The notes: generated from the sequence alone by a model not told the origin. Positions 11,535-26,065 are shown, counted from the stretch's first letter. The stretch is 64,000 bases of DNA from Pogostemon cablin (GCA_023678885.1 CM043001.1:1064001-1128000); one strand, 5' to 3'. Numbers and translations: made by a program.

Positions 11535-12062
11535 ATTAAATTATTATATTTATCATCTGTTTTCTTATAAGAAGTGACTGTTTAGTAAGCTGACGAAAAT
11601 TAGCTACAATATCCTTAACCCTCTGGAGGATCTCTATAGAAAAGAAATGAGATTCGCAAGAGAATACCATTAAGGTCAAGTTATGAGCCACCGAATTAGC
11701 TTTTCTTCTAGCCCAACTGTATTTAACATCCATCCTTTCATGTGCTTTCTTTTTAATGCTATGGACAATTCTCCCAAGATAGGATAAATTAGGAGAAACC
11801 TTTTGCGTTCACCACTATTTGCGAATCTGATTCTACCACTATTCTCTTACACCCCGTTCGTTTGCAATATCTATGCCCTTCTCAACCGCCATCGCCTCTG
11901 CAACCTCCACCTCGTACACACCTTCACACCTCTCTGTAAAGTACCATATTACTTCTGCTCTGCTATTTCTCATCGCACCCGTTATTGTAACACTATTCCC
12001 CCATCTCACAGATGCATCTATATTCAATTTCAGCTCATTTTTGGATGGAGGACGCTACATTA
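11535..12062 (-). pseudogene. RNase H (RVT_3-type) relic of a LINE-like element
   Basis: Read on the minus strand, two frames together give the plant RVT_3 RNase H domain often left by LINE retrotransposons. NIDASVRWG near 12,027 is followed by AEVIWYFTERCEGVYEVEVA and an ESDSQ motif near 11,825. After a frameshift and several stops comes MDVKYSWARRKANSVAHNL (11,733 downward), matching the usual WxRRxANxVAH end. No upstream reverse transcriptase is present. The frameshift and stops make this a dead fragment. Confidence 0.7.
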
Positions 12063-12109
12063 AAACACTATAGATTGAGTGAACATTTTAACAGAATGGA
12101 GTATTTCAT

Positions 12110-12359
12110 ATTTTAATAATATAGTAACTTTTTATTTTTACCAACCTAATTTACGAAGTGAAATCCGTTGATAGTTACAAATAGATTGAAATTACATTTG
12201 TCTTTTAACAACGGAATACCAATAAATTTACTAATATTTTATTAAAACGAAATAATATATGTTGTTATTTACCAATGTAGTTATATAATATGAGTCATGA
12301 GACACAAATAAGGTGTGCACCTATACCATCTCACAGTAAGAAAATGCTTATCATTCAAG

Positions 12360-12415
<56 letters not shown>

Positions 12416-13886
12416 CGGGTAATTTTGTGCGAGATCATTTTATACTTTTTTGATTAATTATCACTTTTCATTAAAAATATAGGAGTACTATTTTTTCATT
12501 TATACAGAATATTCATAAAATTATTTTACTGCACTACTATCATTTTCATCAATTAATTGTCAATTTTTCACTAAAATATTATATTTTTTTATCCATTTCA
12601 CGAAAATAATTACATAAAACGGTGACACACAATTTTCTATCGTATTTATAATAAAGTAACCTTTTAAAAAGAAGCACAATTATTTATTGTATACTAATTT
12701 AATTATATTTATTTTTTTTCGCTTTAATACAATAATTTCTCAGCTACAATTTGCATTTGCATGAGTTGTAATTAATTATATTGATTAGGTTTTATTTAAT
12801 CATAAAAACAAATAAATAAATGGGGGAGACCATCTTGTTTGGAGTTGTACATTTAGCTGTTGAAAATGAGACAAATGGACATTGACTTCCATATTCTAAT
12901 ATTTGTACGTGTTTCAACGTCTTGTACACCCAAATAAACTCTTCATTTTCCAACTTGTCACATTATAAATTATTTAAATATTACCCTAACTTACTCTTCC
13001 ATTATTTAATTATAATTATTATATAGATAAAATATAATTAATAGATAATTAAAATATCATTTTAAATCTATGAGTTATATTCAGTGTTTAAACTAAATGA
13101 AACGAGCGAGCAAGCTTATCGACACAAGTTTTATTCGTGTGAGTATATTTTAAATCTATATAAGTCTATAAACATTTAATTACATAATTAGAAATGTTTT
13201 GTATATTCATGTTGCAAAGAATAGATGGAAATAAGTATCCTATTTTTTTGTATCGAATAATGTTAATTGTAAATATAATTAATAGCTAGTTCATAGGAAC
13301 CCATACTTCTTCTCTTCTCCAAATCTCTTTATTATATCAAGTAAAAAGTTAACTAAGCTAGTTTTTATATTGTATGATCATGAATTTTGCAAAACGATAT
13401 TTAAGACGACTGCGAAATGATTTACCATTATTCTTTTGAAGTTAGTCAAAGTATAATCATGGTACCAGATTTAAGAATTATTTTCCATCAAGTAAGATGT
13501 TCAATTTGATACTTAGCATTTCGATGTGATGCCTAACTTTTTTTTTTTTTTTTTAAGTTTCCAATTTATCACCTTACAAGAAGCCATCAATTTTAGCAGG
13601 CCATAAAAATTCATCAAATTCTTAGGAACAAAATACTCCAGAGTTTATTATCCATGTTTGCAGCATTTAGAGGTGGCATTTGAAGTAACAAAAGACCCCA
13701 CCCACATGAGATTTGCAGATTTCTTGAAAGTCAGCCACTTATTAAAAGGGCGTGTCTTATACTAGATAGTAAAAATATATAAAAATAAATAAAAATTCAT
13801 TTGCTTAATGGTGAGACATATGAAATCGTATTTATTTATAGAATGTTCTTTCTTTTTGCGTTTCTGTTTAATAAATTATTGATTAA
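12110..13886. other. AT-rich spacer before the Helitron
   Basis: No gene is seen. A pure (AT)n microsatellite of about 50 bp sits at 12,363-12,413. Near the end, about 13,846-13,886, lies a 40-bp host segment (GCGTTTCTGTTTAATAAAT and neighbours) that recurs just beyond the right end of the Helitron. Confidence 0.6.
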
Positions 13887-14114
13887 TCTTTATATCTTTA
13901 TATCTTTATAATAGCACAAGTTGGGGCATTTTTGTCCTTTTCACTTTCCCGTTTGAAAGCCGGTTTCTATTTTAGGAATGTTTTAAGTTTTAATCTTAGT
14001 CATTCATGTAATCTAAACCAATCTTAACCATCCATTGTTAATTAATGGTATAATTTTTATTGTTGTGTATAATGTAGATCATCTAATTTCCTTATTCATC
14101 ACTAAAACATTAAT

Positions 14115-16062
14115 ATCTAACACGCAGTAACCCTAGGATTATCTCTCTGATATTTGGCAAAAGCTCCTGCGCATAGCAAATGCCATGGATGCAAAGAAAC
14201 TCAGCGAGTGAACTAGGTTTAGATATTCCTTCTTGAGCTTCTATTTAATTTCTTCATTTAAAGGAGATTTGAGAAAAGATGGAATAGGAAGACGTGTTTC
14301 CAGAACGAACAAGATAGGGGTTGATAAGGGGGAGTTAGCAAAGCTAGACAAGATTGGAATGGGCATAGGAACATGTATTGATGTACCAGATTGGTTAATG
14401 CTCCCAGGTTGATGCGATGTATTCCACCAGTTGACTGAAGACTTTATTATTGGTATATCGATCGGTCCAGCACGGATTGAAATAGGAGCCAGTTCGACAG
14501 AAAGCTTTTGAAAACACAGTGCACCCAGGTAAATAACCCGGGGACACGGAGGGATACTCCATGTCCCCATGTGAACATAATCCTCCCCATCCAATCTTAT
14601 TTAAACCTATGTATTGCTAGGGGTTTAAATTATAAAGGGACATGAAAATTGCAAAGGCGCACGGAATATGCTCCGTGCGTAGGGGTGCATGGGAGCCTCA
14701 CTCCTGATATTTTTGCTTCTATTAAGCGTTTCTTCTGGTGCAATTCTCTTCTCCCTTCTCTTTCATTTTTTGATTTCTCTCACTTCCACCGCTTATGTTT
14801 AGAATTCATTTCTGCGTTATTTGTCGATCTAATTAGGGCTTTACATGGTTGTACTATCATAATTTCTATGTACATTTCTCACGATCTCAATCAAAATAGT
14901 TTTAAGGCTTGGATCATAATTTCTATATTTAAAAATTCATTGATAATCTCAAACTCATTACTCATTAATTGTAATCATAATTTTTTAGGGCATAATACGC
15001 CTTTGAGTAATTTAACTTTTATACTTTTCCTCTTTTATTTATTTATTATTTATTTTTTTTGCGTAATTTGATTAGGGATGTTAGGGTATGTGTTGAATCT
15101 TGCTTGATTTCACATAGTATATTTAATGATTTGCAATCTGATTAAATATCATGTGTTGATATCAATGCGTGGAAGCATAATACTATCTTTGGAATGTGAT
15201 TACATTTTGTTGAATCCACCAACATGAATTAAATTCTTTTTTATATGGGTTGGATTTCACACAGTATAATTTACTCATAGTTGTTTCAATATACTAGAGA
15301 ATATATTTTGGTATTTGAGTAAATTTTGATTCTATATTTATGGCAATTATGTCTGTTACGATTAATCTCTTATATGAAGAAATTGGTAACATATACTATA
15401 TTATATTTTGTTGATACTATGTCCTTTTTTTCTTTTTTTTATTTGAAGTAAAAATTAATATCTTTTGCTTTTATTTTGAAGTATTACACTATATTTTAAA
15501 ATTTTCTGCAATGGGATGTTTATTTATGAAATATGACAAAGAGAAAATATGGCCTCCCCTGTCTCCTTAGTATGTCCATTATCAAACTTATTTGTGAATT
15601 ATTTTTTTGTTCTTTTAAGTGTCGTATGATCATTTTTAAGTTTTTGTGAAGAGAGTTAATTGTTCATTAGTGCTTACTTTTTCTTTGCAATTTGATTCCC
15701 CTTTTCTTTCAAAATAATACTTTTTTGGTTGAATCTTTGGAACTACAGTCATATTCCTGTTTTTAACATGAGTCTCTATTTTTATTTTAGATTTTAATAT
15801 AAATCTTAAATTATTCTGAAACATAAGGTGATATGCGGAGGTTGATATAATTCATTATATAATTAGTGACGATAAGTTAATTCATATTTGCTCAGAAATG
15901 CGGTTTTGCAAATAGATTGGTGAATTTCTTTAAGTTAAATGCTTATATAATGCGATGGAGTTACCATATTTCCATTTCCCATTCTTTCTGTCATCATTGA
16001 AACAATACTGCCCTAATACACAATAACCCTAGAATCATTTCTCTCAGATTTTGCTTCTACCC
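14115..16062. repeat. Diverged duplication inside the Helitron
   Basis: The stretch at about 14,119-14,170 (CGCAGTAACCCTAGGATTAT) recurs diverged at about 16,017-16,062 (CAATAACCCTAGAATCATTT). Open frames at 14,241-14,594 (-), 14,649-15,071 (+) and 16,082-16,640 (+) show no recognisable protein. I regard them as chance. Confidence 0.4.
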
Positions 16063-17604
16063 ATCGCCTTTCAGACCTTAAATGAAATTCTCAACACCAA
16101 TGACTTACATGAGCCAAGACTCTCCGTACATGTTAACCCTAGCCACCCATTACTCCCCAAAGCCATTGTTGAAGAAGACGGTATCCTCAATCAATTTTTT
16201 CGTGTCTCCGCAATCTAACATCGATGATGGCTTCTCCTTCTTCATCTCTAAAGCAAAGCATCCTTTCCTAACCCTTAATTAATCAATTTGGACACTATTG
16301 AGGGCATAAGATGAAATCCTGTTTCTGGATTTTAGCCCTATCTTCCATTGCGGATACCTTTTTGTCAAAGGCGTCTCAATTTACTTCATCATCTTCCATT
16401 GTATATTTATGTCTGTTATGTATCTATTTACATATTTTTAGTCATTTTCCTCTCGAGAATCACAAAATTCAATTTCAATTTCAGAAAACCTTTGCCGCAT
16501 TCTTCTCAAGAATGTTTTGCCACAATTACAATCTTCAGTTTCAAAGCTTCTCATGGTGCATCTCGCATTCTGAAAATCACTTTATGACTTGCGTTCTAAA
16601 AGATATTTTTTTTTTTGCACAAAATCTTTTTTTGTTTTGAAATCTCGCGTTCTGAAAATCTTTCTGAAAAATTAATTTTTATGCACAAAATCTTTATAGC
16701 CATTTGATCTTAATTTTTTTGCACAAAATCTCGAGTTCTAAAAATCTATATACACAAAATAATGCACATCTCTCCTTTTGATTCAATTTTTTTGTTCATA
16801 AATCCCAATGGAAAGATATGTAGGATTCAAATGTTTAAAAATGGTTGTAATTAGAATAGTTATGGGTGTAAATGCTATTACCTTTTGTTGCATGCTCTGT
16901 GATGCATGAAGTATAAATTGTTCACTTCTACTACGTTACTTTCTTCAACATTTTGCTTCTTTAAATATTTCTCTTAAACAACTATTTCAACCTGCCTAAT
17001 ATAGCTGCCAATTCGGAAGATTATTAGGCAATGGATTCATCAAGTTTACATGTTATATGCTAAATATAGTTTCTATGTTTTTATTAGTTGTTACGATGCA
17101 TGCGTTTGAGCTCTAAATAAGAAATTACACTATTTGAAAGAGATCAAGAAATAGCTAACTCGATAAATCAGAAATAAATTTGTTGGGGGTTAGTCAGCTT
17201 TCTGTTTACATGTTTTTATACCACATGGCATATTGATGAAGACTGGGCGAGCTTTAGCTTTGCTATGGTTTTACCTAGCATGTAATAAATGGTTTATTAA
17301 GCATGCTTATTTTTCGTAAATGTATTTTTTCTATTTTGTGCCTGTATATTTGCCTTGGTGAAGTTGTAGTGTGCTACATATTTATGATTAGCAGGATGAC
17401 ATGCTAAATGCTTTAATGTTCCTGATTGTCTGTGGCAGTGTGCTTATATTTGCCTTGGTCTGATAATTTTTTTTCCTCTAATAACCAGTATTTCCAAACA
17501 TTACAATTTTTGGAAATGTGTTAAATCGGACTGAGGAATGATTTTTTTCTTTTTTTCCCTGTCAAACCCTTTTTGTCTTAGATTTTTGCTACACAAATAA
17601 TAAA

Positions 17605-17700
17605 TTTATTTAAATTTACATATATATAATAACACCTATTGGGGCACTTCTGTTTTCCTGCTATTAAATCGGTTTTTAAAGAACTTATTTCTGGCCTTAT
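17605..17700 (+). mobile_element. Second Helitron-like 5' end
   Basis: ATAATAACACCTATTGGGGC (17,625-17,644) resembles the 5' region of the enclosing Helitron, ATAATAGCACAAGTTGGGGC, and both continue with C- and T-rich text and a GGTTT motif. It suggests a nested or duplicated Helitron terminus. No matching second 3' end was found. Confidence 0.35.
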
Positions 17701-19267
17701 TTAGGTATTCTTACCCTGCCTCTGCCCTATTCATAGCCTCTAGAATCTCGATGGAGAGTCGTATTCTCACTCCCCATTATTATCTCCTCGGCAATGAACT
17801 TCCACATCTTTTTTATTTTTTTTAATTTTACGCATGATTCTGCATCGCAGTCTTCTCTGTTGCAACACTCCGATATCTCTGGCAATGAAGAAGAGGCTAC
17901 GCTACGTCGTTGCAAGATAAAGATATTTCATCTGTTAATTCTTTGAGATTGTGGGTAGGCGTCGAAGGAGGAAATAATCTATGAAATCATTCCAGAATAG
18001 TTTAACAGATTGAAGAAATTTGTGGGTTGTTGATTCTTCGTTAATTGATTATCTTTGTAAACACCCCTTCTCTCTTTCCTCTTCTCTCTCATAGCAATCA
18101 TAGTATATATATTCACGAAAAAAAATTAGGGAAAATTTTTGAGTTTTGTTTTCTTTTTTATTTCTTTCCTCATTCTTTTCTCAACAAATATGTGTTAGGT
18201 TTTGCAGATTGAAGAAATTGGTTGGTTGTTGATCTCCTTTCTCTTTCCTTTTTTTGATTCATGCCTCATGTCCTCTTTTCAATTTTTCTTCTCCTATTTT
18301 GTTCAATCCCCATATTTTTTTGCCTCGATTTTAAAGCACTAATGTTGTTCTAATTTTTAAATTTGCATATTTTGTTGCATATTTACTTAGGTGAAATAGT
18401 TGCTTTGTAATTCTGCATATTTTGTTGCTTTGTAATTCTGCATATTGATAAACTATTTCTCAACAAAGGTGAAATAATATGTTAATCTAAGCTTTACCTT
18501 TTCATAATCTTAATTCTACTACTGAATCTTTTTATGTATATTTCCTGTCGAAGTTCGCCTTATTTCTGTGAGAATTTACATTTGGGTTGTGACTGTTGGG
18601 TGGTGTTGTATATGCTAAGGACTATCTTTGACATATCACTTCATCATCTTAATTGTTTGACTTTTTTTCTGGTATGCTTTATGTGCTTAATTTTTGCAGG
18701 TGAACTTGGTGGTCCTGGCCGAAAAAAGGAAAACACAAGGTTAATAATGAGAGCTGCAATTTGATTATCTCGAGAATGTAGTTTTTGTATGTCAGGTAAT
18801 AAGAGAAGTTTTGTGAATCTAGGCGATGATGAATATTATATCTTTGGGTCAAAAGTGGTTATATTTTGACTAAAATTCATAGAGTTTGCACAAATTTACT
18901 GCAAATATATATTTATTACTGTCAATTTGCACTAAAATATGACACATTTGATAGTTTTAGTCTCGAATTGTAGAATTTATTTCTTTTTTTTTTGCTTATT
19001 ACCTTAAACTGGTATTACTTTTTCCAACACCATTTTTTTTCTTCGAATGGGTAACCACAAATAATACATATTCTCATGTTCTGTCACCTTCATTTTTTGT
19101 AGCTTTAAATAATTTGTGCGTGTATGATAAATGATTGTAATTTATTGATTGATAAAGATTTTTAGATTATAAGGTGACTCATTTCTGAATATCTTCGACA
19201 ATTTGAAAAACAATACATTCCTATTGCAGAATTATATCATAGTTATGGATGAAGTGTATCAAGTGGG

Positions 19268-20468
19268 TGTTGGCAATTGGATCGTGCGGTTCAACGTGAT
19301 CCGTTAGGATAAACAGGCAAACAAAATCAGCGGAAGCATAAAAACCGTTTACCGTACTTCTGGGTTGGTGTAGAGGATGAACTGCAGAGAACTACCTCTG
19401 ATCTTCTACTGTATGTCCCAAGTGTGATCCTGCTGTTGTGTGGGCAACAGTCTGCAGGATCTCTCAATCTGCTTCTCTTCCCTTCTCTCACCAAAAGAGG
19501 CGCAGGAATAATAATAGGGTTCCAGGAAGCTGAGTTCACTTATATATTGGGCTACAGCAGGGACCAGGAGGAGAAATTGGGCTGGGCCTCAATTGAATTT
19601 AATTAACCAAGCTTAGCCCAAAGCTTTTAATTAAATTCAATAATAATAATATAGTCCACTAAAATATTATTACTGCACTACCCGTCCAATCCCAAAATTA
19701 TGTTCTGGGCTCCTTCTTATTATAAGCCCGATAGTCTCCCCATGTTTAAGATATACAATGCCCATTAATTAATTAAGTTACTGACAACTCAAATTAATTA
19801 ATATCTCATCCGAGAGTAGTACCACTCAACCTTATTATCATGCCGGAAAGTAATCCACTTGCAAGATTTACATGATAAACCTTATGAGCTCCTCAAGGGG
19901 ACATCATCAACCAATGACGGACATGGATTCCTTCTACAATCAACAGCACACCATAGATACAGCACTACTTCCCAACTCACCGAGTTTGTTGATTTAATAC
20001 TTATAAATCTCACCCATTGATGAATCAAAGAAATACATACTGCCCTACGTGTCGAGGTTATTGTATAGGGATTAAGAGCACGAACTTCCATAATAACAGA
20101 GATCAAGTTCTTCTATAAGTCAGTATAAGTCGAACGATCTCAGGCGGTCCTGCTCAATACACACAAGTGCACTAATGTGATTCTATAGCCAAGACAAGCT
20201 AATACCAAACCACACTACAACCATACCGATAGAGAGTCCCCGTCTATCTCAATTGTGAGCATCTGTTTATACTTTATAAGGAAACCGATAATATGATCTT
20301 CTGCGTGTTGTCGCACAACATATTATCTACAGTATAAAGTAAATGGACTATTGCATCATGCATATAAAATAAATTATAAGATGCAATCATTTGATCAATG
20401 ATCCTCATTTCAAATATTGTTATGACATTGTTCATACTAAAGCTAGAATTTTAGTATACAATCCAACA
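19268..20468 (-). repeat. 3' LTR of the Copia element
   Basis: 1,201 bp with TG...CA ends. On the minus strand it follows the polypurine tract and so is the 3' LTR. It differs from the other LTR at nine single bases. Confidence 0.95.
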
Positions 20469-20630
20469 ATCTCCCACTTATACTAAAAGACTATGCTGTC
20501 ATGTCTTCTGCCATACATCTGATTCCTACTCCCACTACACGACCATTAAAAGCTCTCGCCTTAAGGTTCTTGTAAATGGTTTACTAGGTCATCATCCGAT
20601 GTAATCTAGGCGACAACAACCTTCGCCTCA

Positions 20631-23570
20631 TTATACGATTTCTCGTAACAGGTGGTACTCGCGCTCCATGTGTTTAATTGCCTTATGGACTTGTGATTTC
20701 TTCAAGTTTGCAACTGCACCAATATCATCAATGTAAATTATGATTACCTTGGGTAAACTTAGAAACACTTCAAAGTCCATCATGAAGTCTCTAGAGTCAT
20801 ATAGATACTTTGGCTGCCTCATAGGCTCCAATTCATCATCTTTCCATGATGGAGTCCGGAGTCTGAAATATATTTCTATATAACACTCCTCCACATTATG
20901 ACTCTACTTCCTAAGATTAAACACATAACCTTTGAGGTGAATTTACTGCCGTCCAATCTGACTAAAAAAATCTGAATCTACGTAATCGACAAGAAGCAGT
21001 GAATCTGTCCAGTAAGTACACATATAATTTCCAGTCCTTCTCAGGCACTTTATATATGTCTTACTACAGTTCATCATTCTTGTTCCGGGTTACGTTGATA
21101 CCCACTGTTCATGCATTCAGCAAAACAGATATCCAACATCGTTCATAGCATTTCTTAGATTAAGCTTCCTTATTTGCCGAAGCATAAGGAACCGCTTTTA
21201 TCCTCTTTATCTTCTTCTTGTGTCTCAAAGACACATTCACTTAGATAAATTTACATGCTAAACGAGTATGGACTGTATCATTTTATGAAACTTGAGATAA
21301 GCATAATATCCTTTCTTGTGATCCGTATTACCGTGATCAAAATGATATATTTTGCCTTTCGTAAGTCCTTCATCTCTACCGCTTTATTTTACCATACCCA
21401 TACGCCCGATAATACTCTTTCATTGTCTCCAATGAGCAAGATACTATCTACATATAGTCCAAGAAATACCACCACGTTTTCTTCACTCTTTACAACACAC
21501 AAGACTCATCCGCTCATTGATTTAAATCCATGCCACTGGATTACCTAATCAAAACAGATGTTTCACTATCTTAAAGCTTGCTTTAGTCCATCGCTGGACA
21601 CTTTTTAAGCTTACTATCAAAATGCTATTAGTACTTTGCAATGAATCACTCTGGTTGCTTCACATAAATGTTTTCCTCAAGACTTCCAATCAGGAAAGCT
21701 GTCTTGACATCTATTTGCTGTTTCTCATAATTCAATATGAGCAGCAATAAATAAAAGAATTCGGATCAATTTAAGCATAGCTACCAGCGAATATGTTCCC
21801 TCATAATCGAACCATTTCTTTCTGAGTACACTTATCCGCAACCAGCTTTGCTTCCAAGGTTTTCACCTTTCCATATGATCCTCTTTTATTTCCTTTGACC
21901 ACTTGCAATGGCTTTTACACCATTTAGTGGTCATACAAGTTCCCAGACTTAATATAGAATCCATAGATTCTATTTCATCATACATTGCAACTTACTAAGA
22001 TTACGCATTTTAATCTTGTAGTGCTACGTCGTATCTGTGGGACAATACCATGTTCACTAGGGATCAAGTCTCACGACTCTCCCAAAACATATATTTATGG
22101 GTTGTCATACAATCCTCCCACTATGACAAGGCACTACATGTAATTGTGTATCAGACGTGACACGCGTTGCAGTTTACCTTGTGGTATATTCTCTTGTACA
22201 CTTGGTACTTATACTTAGTGTTTTCCTCTCACTTCCTTTAGAACAACTTATACATGGGTTTGTGATTTATTACATAGTCCTTTTCCAAAAATCTAGTTAT
22301 TGAGTTAACAATTATCCTTCGATCTTTTGGACTAAATAAATCACCCTCCATTTTTCTAGGATATCCCATATACAGACAAACGTTTCATGAATTATTGTAT
22401 CTAGGGCATATCCATAAAATGAATTTAATTATTCCAAATAATTCATCATCTTTCTAATCATAACCATAAGAGCCTTATTCCTTCTATCCACCACACCATT
22501 CAGTTTGGGGCATACCCGGTGTAGTCAACTTGAGATTTAATCTCAACTTCTGATCAATAGCTCCTAACTATCCCAAGAGGTATTCGCCATCATGATGGAA
22601 TCGTAATGACTTAACATATTTTCCATGACGCTTCACTGTACCAACCTTACAATTCTTGAATTAATCAAAGAACTTAGACATGCAGTGCATCATATAAATA
22701 TATTGGTTTCCAGAATAATTTTTGAATATTCATAACCACCTATCGCCTGGATAATATTAGGTTCGCTTGAATCAGAATGAACTAATTCCAACATATATAT
22801 CTTTGGCTCTACACCCCACAGTCTTGAAAAGACAGTTAATCATTTTTACTTCCAAGCAAGACTCGCAAGTCCGATAGTTTCCACTTCAGATAAACCTTAC
22901 GGTCTATCGGCTATCAACTTTTGAATCCTACTTAAGTAAAATGAATTAGTCATAGACGCCAAATGTATGTTTAGTTCATTTCCGAAGGTTCCTTTCTCTT
23001 ACTAATATTAGAAGATGCATTATTTAATTACTATTTATTGCATCTGTGGGATGTACATGATTCAAGAGTATACTTTTTATCCACCAACGTACTTTAACGG
23101 ATTATAACCTCATTCTTCATTACTATGACCATGTCATTTAAATGAAATGAAATATCCATCCGTTAATGCATAGAAACCAAAATTAAATTCTTTCTATGAA
23201 ATGTACGTAAAGACAATTTCTCATAATCAATCGTTTATTCTTATCATGAGATAAATAAACAACTCCCACTGCAATAGCAACTACCTTTGTAGTTTTACCC
23301 ATGTTATTAACAATCTTATCCTTACTTAATGATAAACATTTAGTGATTCCAGTATCTACATACTTCGTATCAGTAGATGCCATCACTAATCATGTTCAAA
23401 CCATTAGTAAATAAAATATTAAATTTATTCACATCATGATGAAAATTGGCTTTCTTTTGCCACATGTTTTGTCAGAAGTTTCCCACCATATGCATCCTCT
23501 TGTAATTCAGGTGGAACTTGCTCAAAACATCCAGGCAAATTGTGAAGAATAAATTGATTTAGGTTTCCCT
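20631..23570 (-). pseudogene. Degenerate Copia gag-pol
   Basis: Read on the minus strand, Copia motifs appear in the expected order but across broken frames. Gag-like LHNLPGCFEQVPPEL is near 23,560-23,500. A protease-region VYLSHDKNKRLIMRNCLYV is near 23,260-23,200. An integrase-like TPGMPQ followed quickly by stops is near 22,525-22,490. The reverse transcriptase motif DVKTAFLIGSLEENIYVKQP is near 21,710-21,650, preceded by a stop. The RNase H tail HKAIKHMEREYHLLREIV ends near 20,631. Multiple stops and frameshifts separate these pieces, and several conserved segments are missing. It cannot encode a working polyprotein. Confidence 0.85.
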
Positions 23571-24224
23571 TTCAATTTCTATTCCAAGCTTTTCCAATTC
23601 ATTTATCAATTCAACCATGATCTTCTGCCTTTTAATTTACTCAAGTATCCGAAGAGTTACATGAGATCATCATATTTCTATGAACCTCTCATCTCTTCAC
23701 TAGAGACTTTAATAGGCATCATGAGACGTCCTTTGTGAGAATACACATGTATTTTCTTAAGCAGTAATTATCAAAACCAAGATTCTTTTCTAATCATTTA
23801 ATATGGACGAGTAAATATAATGTCTTTTCGTTAATAATTAGTGAAATAAAACCATTCGAAATTCAGAGAATCACAAATAAATATTCCGATCAAATCTTTG
23901 AATTTTATCCTTTTATATTGTTTCCCTCAAAACAATATAAAAATAAAATTCACCGACATCTCAAGCACCGTGAGTCTGCAAGCCACGTTAGGGTGGACGT
24001 TTACAAACCCGAACATTTACAAGAGAAGGTTTTACCCATTAATTTCATTTGTCAATCTAACTTTATGACAAAATAATTAATAGTCGGTTCCTCTTTAGCC
24101 ATGCAAATAATAGCAGTGACTCCGTTGGGGAGGATACTAATTATTTACACCTAAGTGTACACCATTATTTGATCCCAAGTCCACTGCGCGAGCTTGTGTG
24201 CCTTACAGTTGGAGAAGTACACAC

Positions 24225-24450
24225 ACGCTCGGATAGCTTCCTACAATCATCAATTATTAGTTTGTACTAGTGAACCGCACACAAACTCATCCGTTAGGGA
24301 GGAAGGCCTATTGCCAACACGCAAGTTTATGTGCCACATTACAAACAATAATTATTTAATGAAGTCTGTACCAGTGATCCGTGAATAAACTCATCCGTTA
24401 GGGAGGAAGGCTCTATTGCCAACGCGCAAGTTTACTCACATCACTTACAA
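24225..24450. repeat. Tandem repeat in Copia leader
   Basis: A unit of about 105 bp containing CTCATCCGTTAGGGAGGAAG, GCCTATTGCCAACACGCAAG or close variants, and an AATAATTATTTAATGAAG-type spacer occurs twice in direct order. It lies between gag and the primer-binding site, where such leaders often hold repeats. Confidence 0.6.
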
Positions 24451-25089
24451 ACCAATAATGGAGGCCGCGGGAATTAATTACCAATTCCCTCTCCCACTTA
24501 GTTATTTAATTACCGAGGATTTTTAACATGCATATAATATTCCAGAATAAAATATACAACTAAGACATGCTTCTATTAACAACAATTTAAATAAGTAAAT
24601 CACATAGAACATGCCTTACATATATAACAATTAATTGTCAAGTTAAAACAATTAAATCAGTTATATATCATAATTAATTGCATAAATGGTGGATCAATTA
24701 ATTTGGGCCCAAGAGCAACAAAAAAGCACAAAATGAGCAGCAGATTAAATAATTAATCAAGCTCATTATCCATGGCCCATAATCTTAACCCAAAATTAAA
24801 TTAAGTCCACTAAGCCCACTAGCACAAATTAGTCCATTAATAAAATTAATTAATTTATCATGCTTGGCCCATTAACCACAATTAATTAAATTCCACCAAT
24901 AAAATATTGGCCCAGCAGCCCATTAGCATTTTAATTAAAATTGGGCCCAAAAACCCAAAACCAAATTAAAATTGAGCAAAGGCCAATAACAATAAACAGG
25001 CCCTGCTGAGACATCCATACATCAAGCCCATTTCCTCCATAATTAAAACCGGGCCTAGCAGGGAGCCCAATTTCATTTAATAAAAAATG

Positions 25090-26065
25090 GGCCCTATGGA
25101 CACAGCCCAAGACCCATCTGATGCCCTAAAATAGCAGCCGCACAAGGCCTGCCAGCCGATTTTGGAACAGCCAGCAACCACCGGTCTTGCCTAACAGTGC
25201 TGCTGCAGACGACCATCACCCACGAAGGATTCGCCGGAAGACATGCTTGCAGAGACAACCAACGACTGGATTCCGTCGCTGTCCAGAACCTCGGGAGCAC
25301 CAGTCTGCAGCGCGTACAATCGGGTCCCGTCGATATTCCTCCATCGCCAAACAGCGACTGCAAGTGATGCAGTTCATGCCGTCTCCATCAACCTCCGCGC
25401 TCAGCCCATGATCGTGACTCACAGCATTCCGGAATCAAGCCACCAATCAGCACCGTGACTGATTCGATGCTGCTGACGGAATCAAGCCGTGACTGATTAG
25501 ATTGCCGGACCCAGCAGCACCTGTCTTGAACGCCGATCTGATCAAGCCGCTCCATCACCGACCATCCTCGACTCGTCCAGTAGCATCATGGACTCGCCTG
25601 GAATTCGTCGTGCACCAGTCGAGACAGCCGCCGTCCTTCAGCCACTGCGATCGGCAACCGCACAGCAGATCCGCTCGGAGAAGATGAAGGCTCATCCGAA
25701 ACCACCAGGAGCTTGCCTGGAACCCCATCAGGCACGCTCTTATTACGTCGTCTCCGTCTTCTTCACTCACCACCTTTCTATCCAGTCGTTGTTTCTCGCT
25801 CAAGGCTTCAACAATCACCGGCCATCGATCCCAGCAATCGATTTCACAGATTGTCACCAAGGGCGTTCAACGTCGCCGGAAAACCGCCGCTCCTTCAGGC
25901 TGATAGATTCTGATTTCTTTTTCTCCTTTGTCGTTCATGGTGTAAGTGTGTATGTGATCGATCGAATTGCCCAACAATATCGCACAGCAGCAGTTGTGTT
26001 GGTCCAATCGTGTGTGCAATCAACACATACTTTTCTGGGTTTTAGATATCTTCTTTCTCCATGAG
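25090..26065. other. GC-rich non-coding segment of Copia leader
   Basis: Base composition changes sharply to GC-rich in otherwise AT-rich surroundings. Many short overlapping open frames exist on both strands, as expected from GC-rich DNA poor in stop codons, but none is recognisable. It lies between the primer-binding site and gag and may be leader or captured sequence. Confidence 0.5.

Noticed and set aside
11396..12102. A MITE enclosing the RNase H relic (CTCCTTCC on the left, GGAG on the right)
   Set aside because: The right end matches over only a few bases and the interior is not MITE-like.
14241..15071. Divergent open frames of 117 and 140 codons
   Set aside because: Composition is typical of chance frames in Helitron sequence; no motif or splice context supports them.
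25094..26064. Overlapping open frames up to 158 codons on both strands
   Set aside because: They come from GC-rich DNA in the Copia leader, overlap one another in all frames and resemble nothing known.
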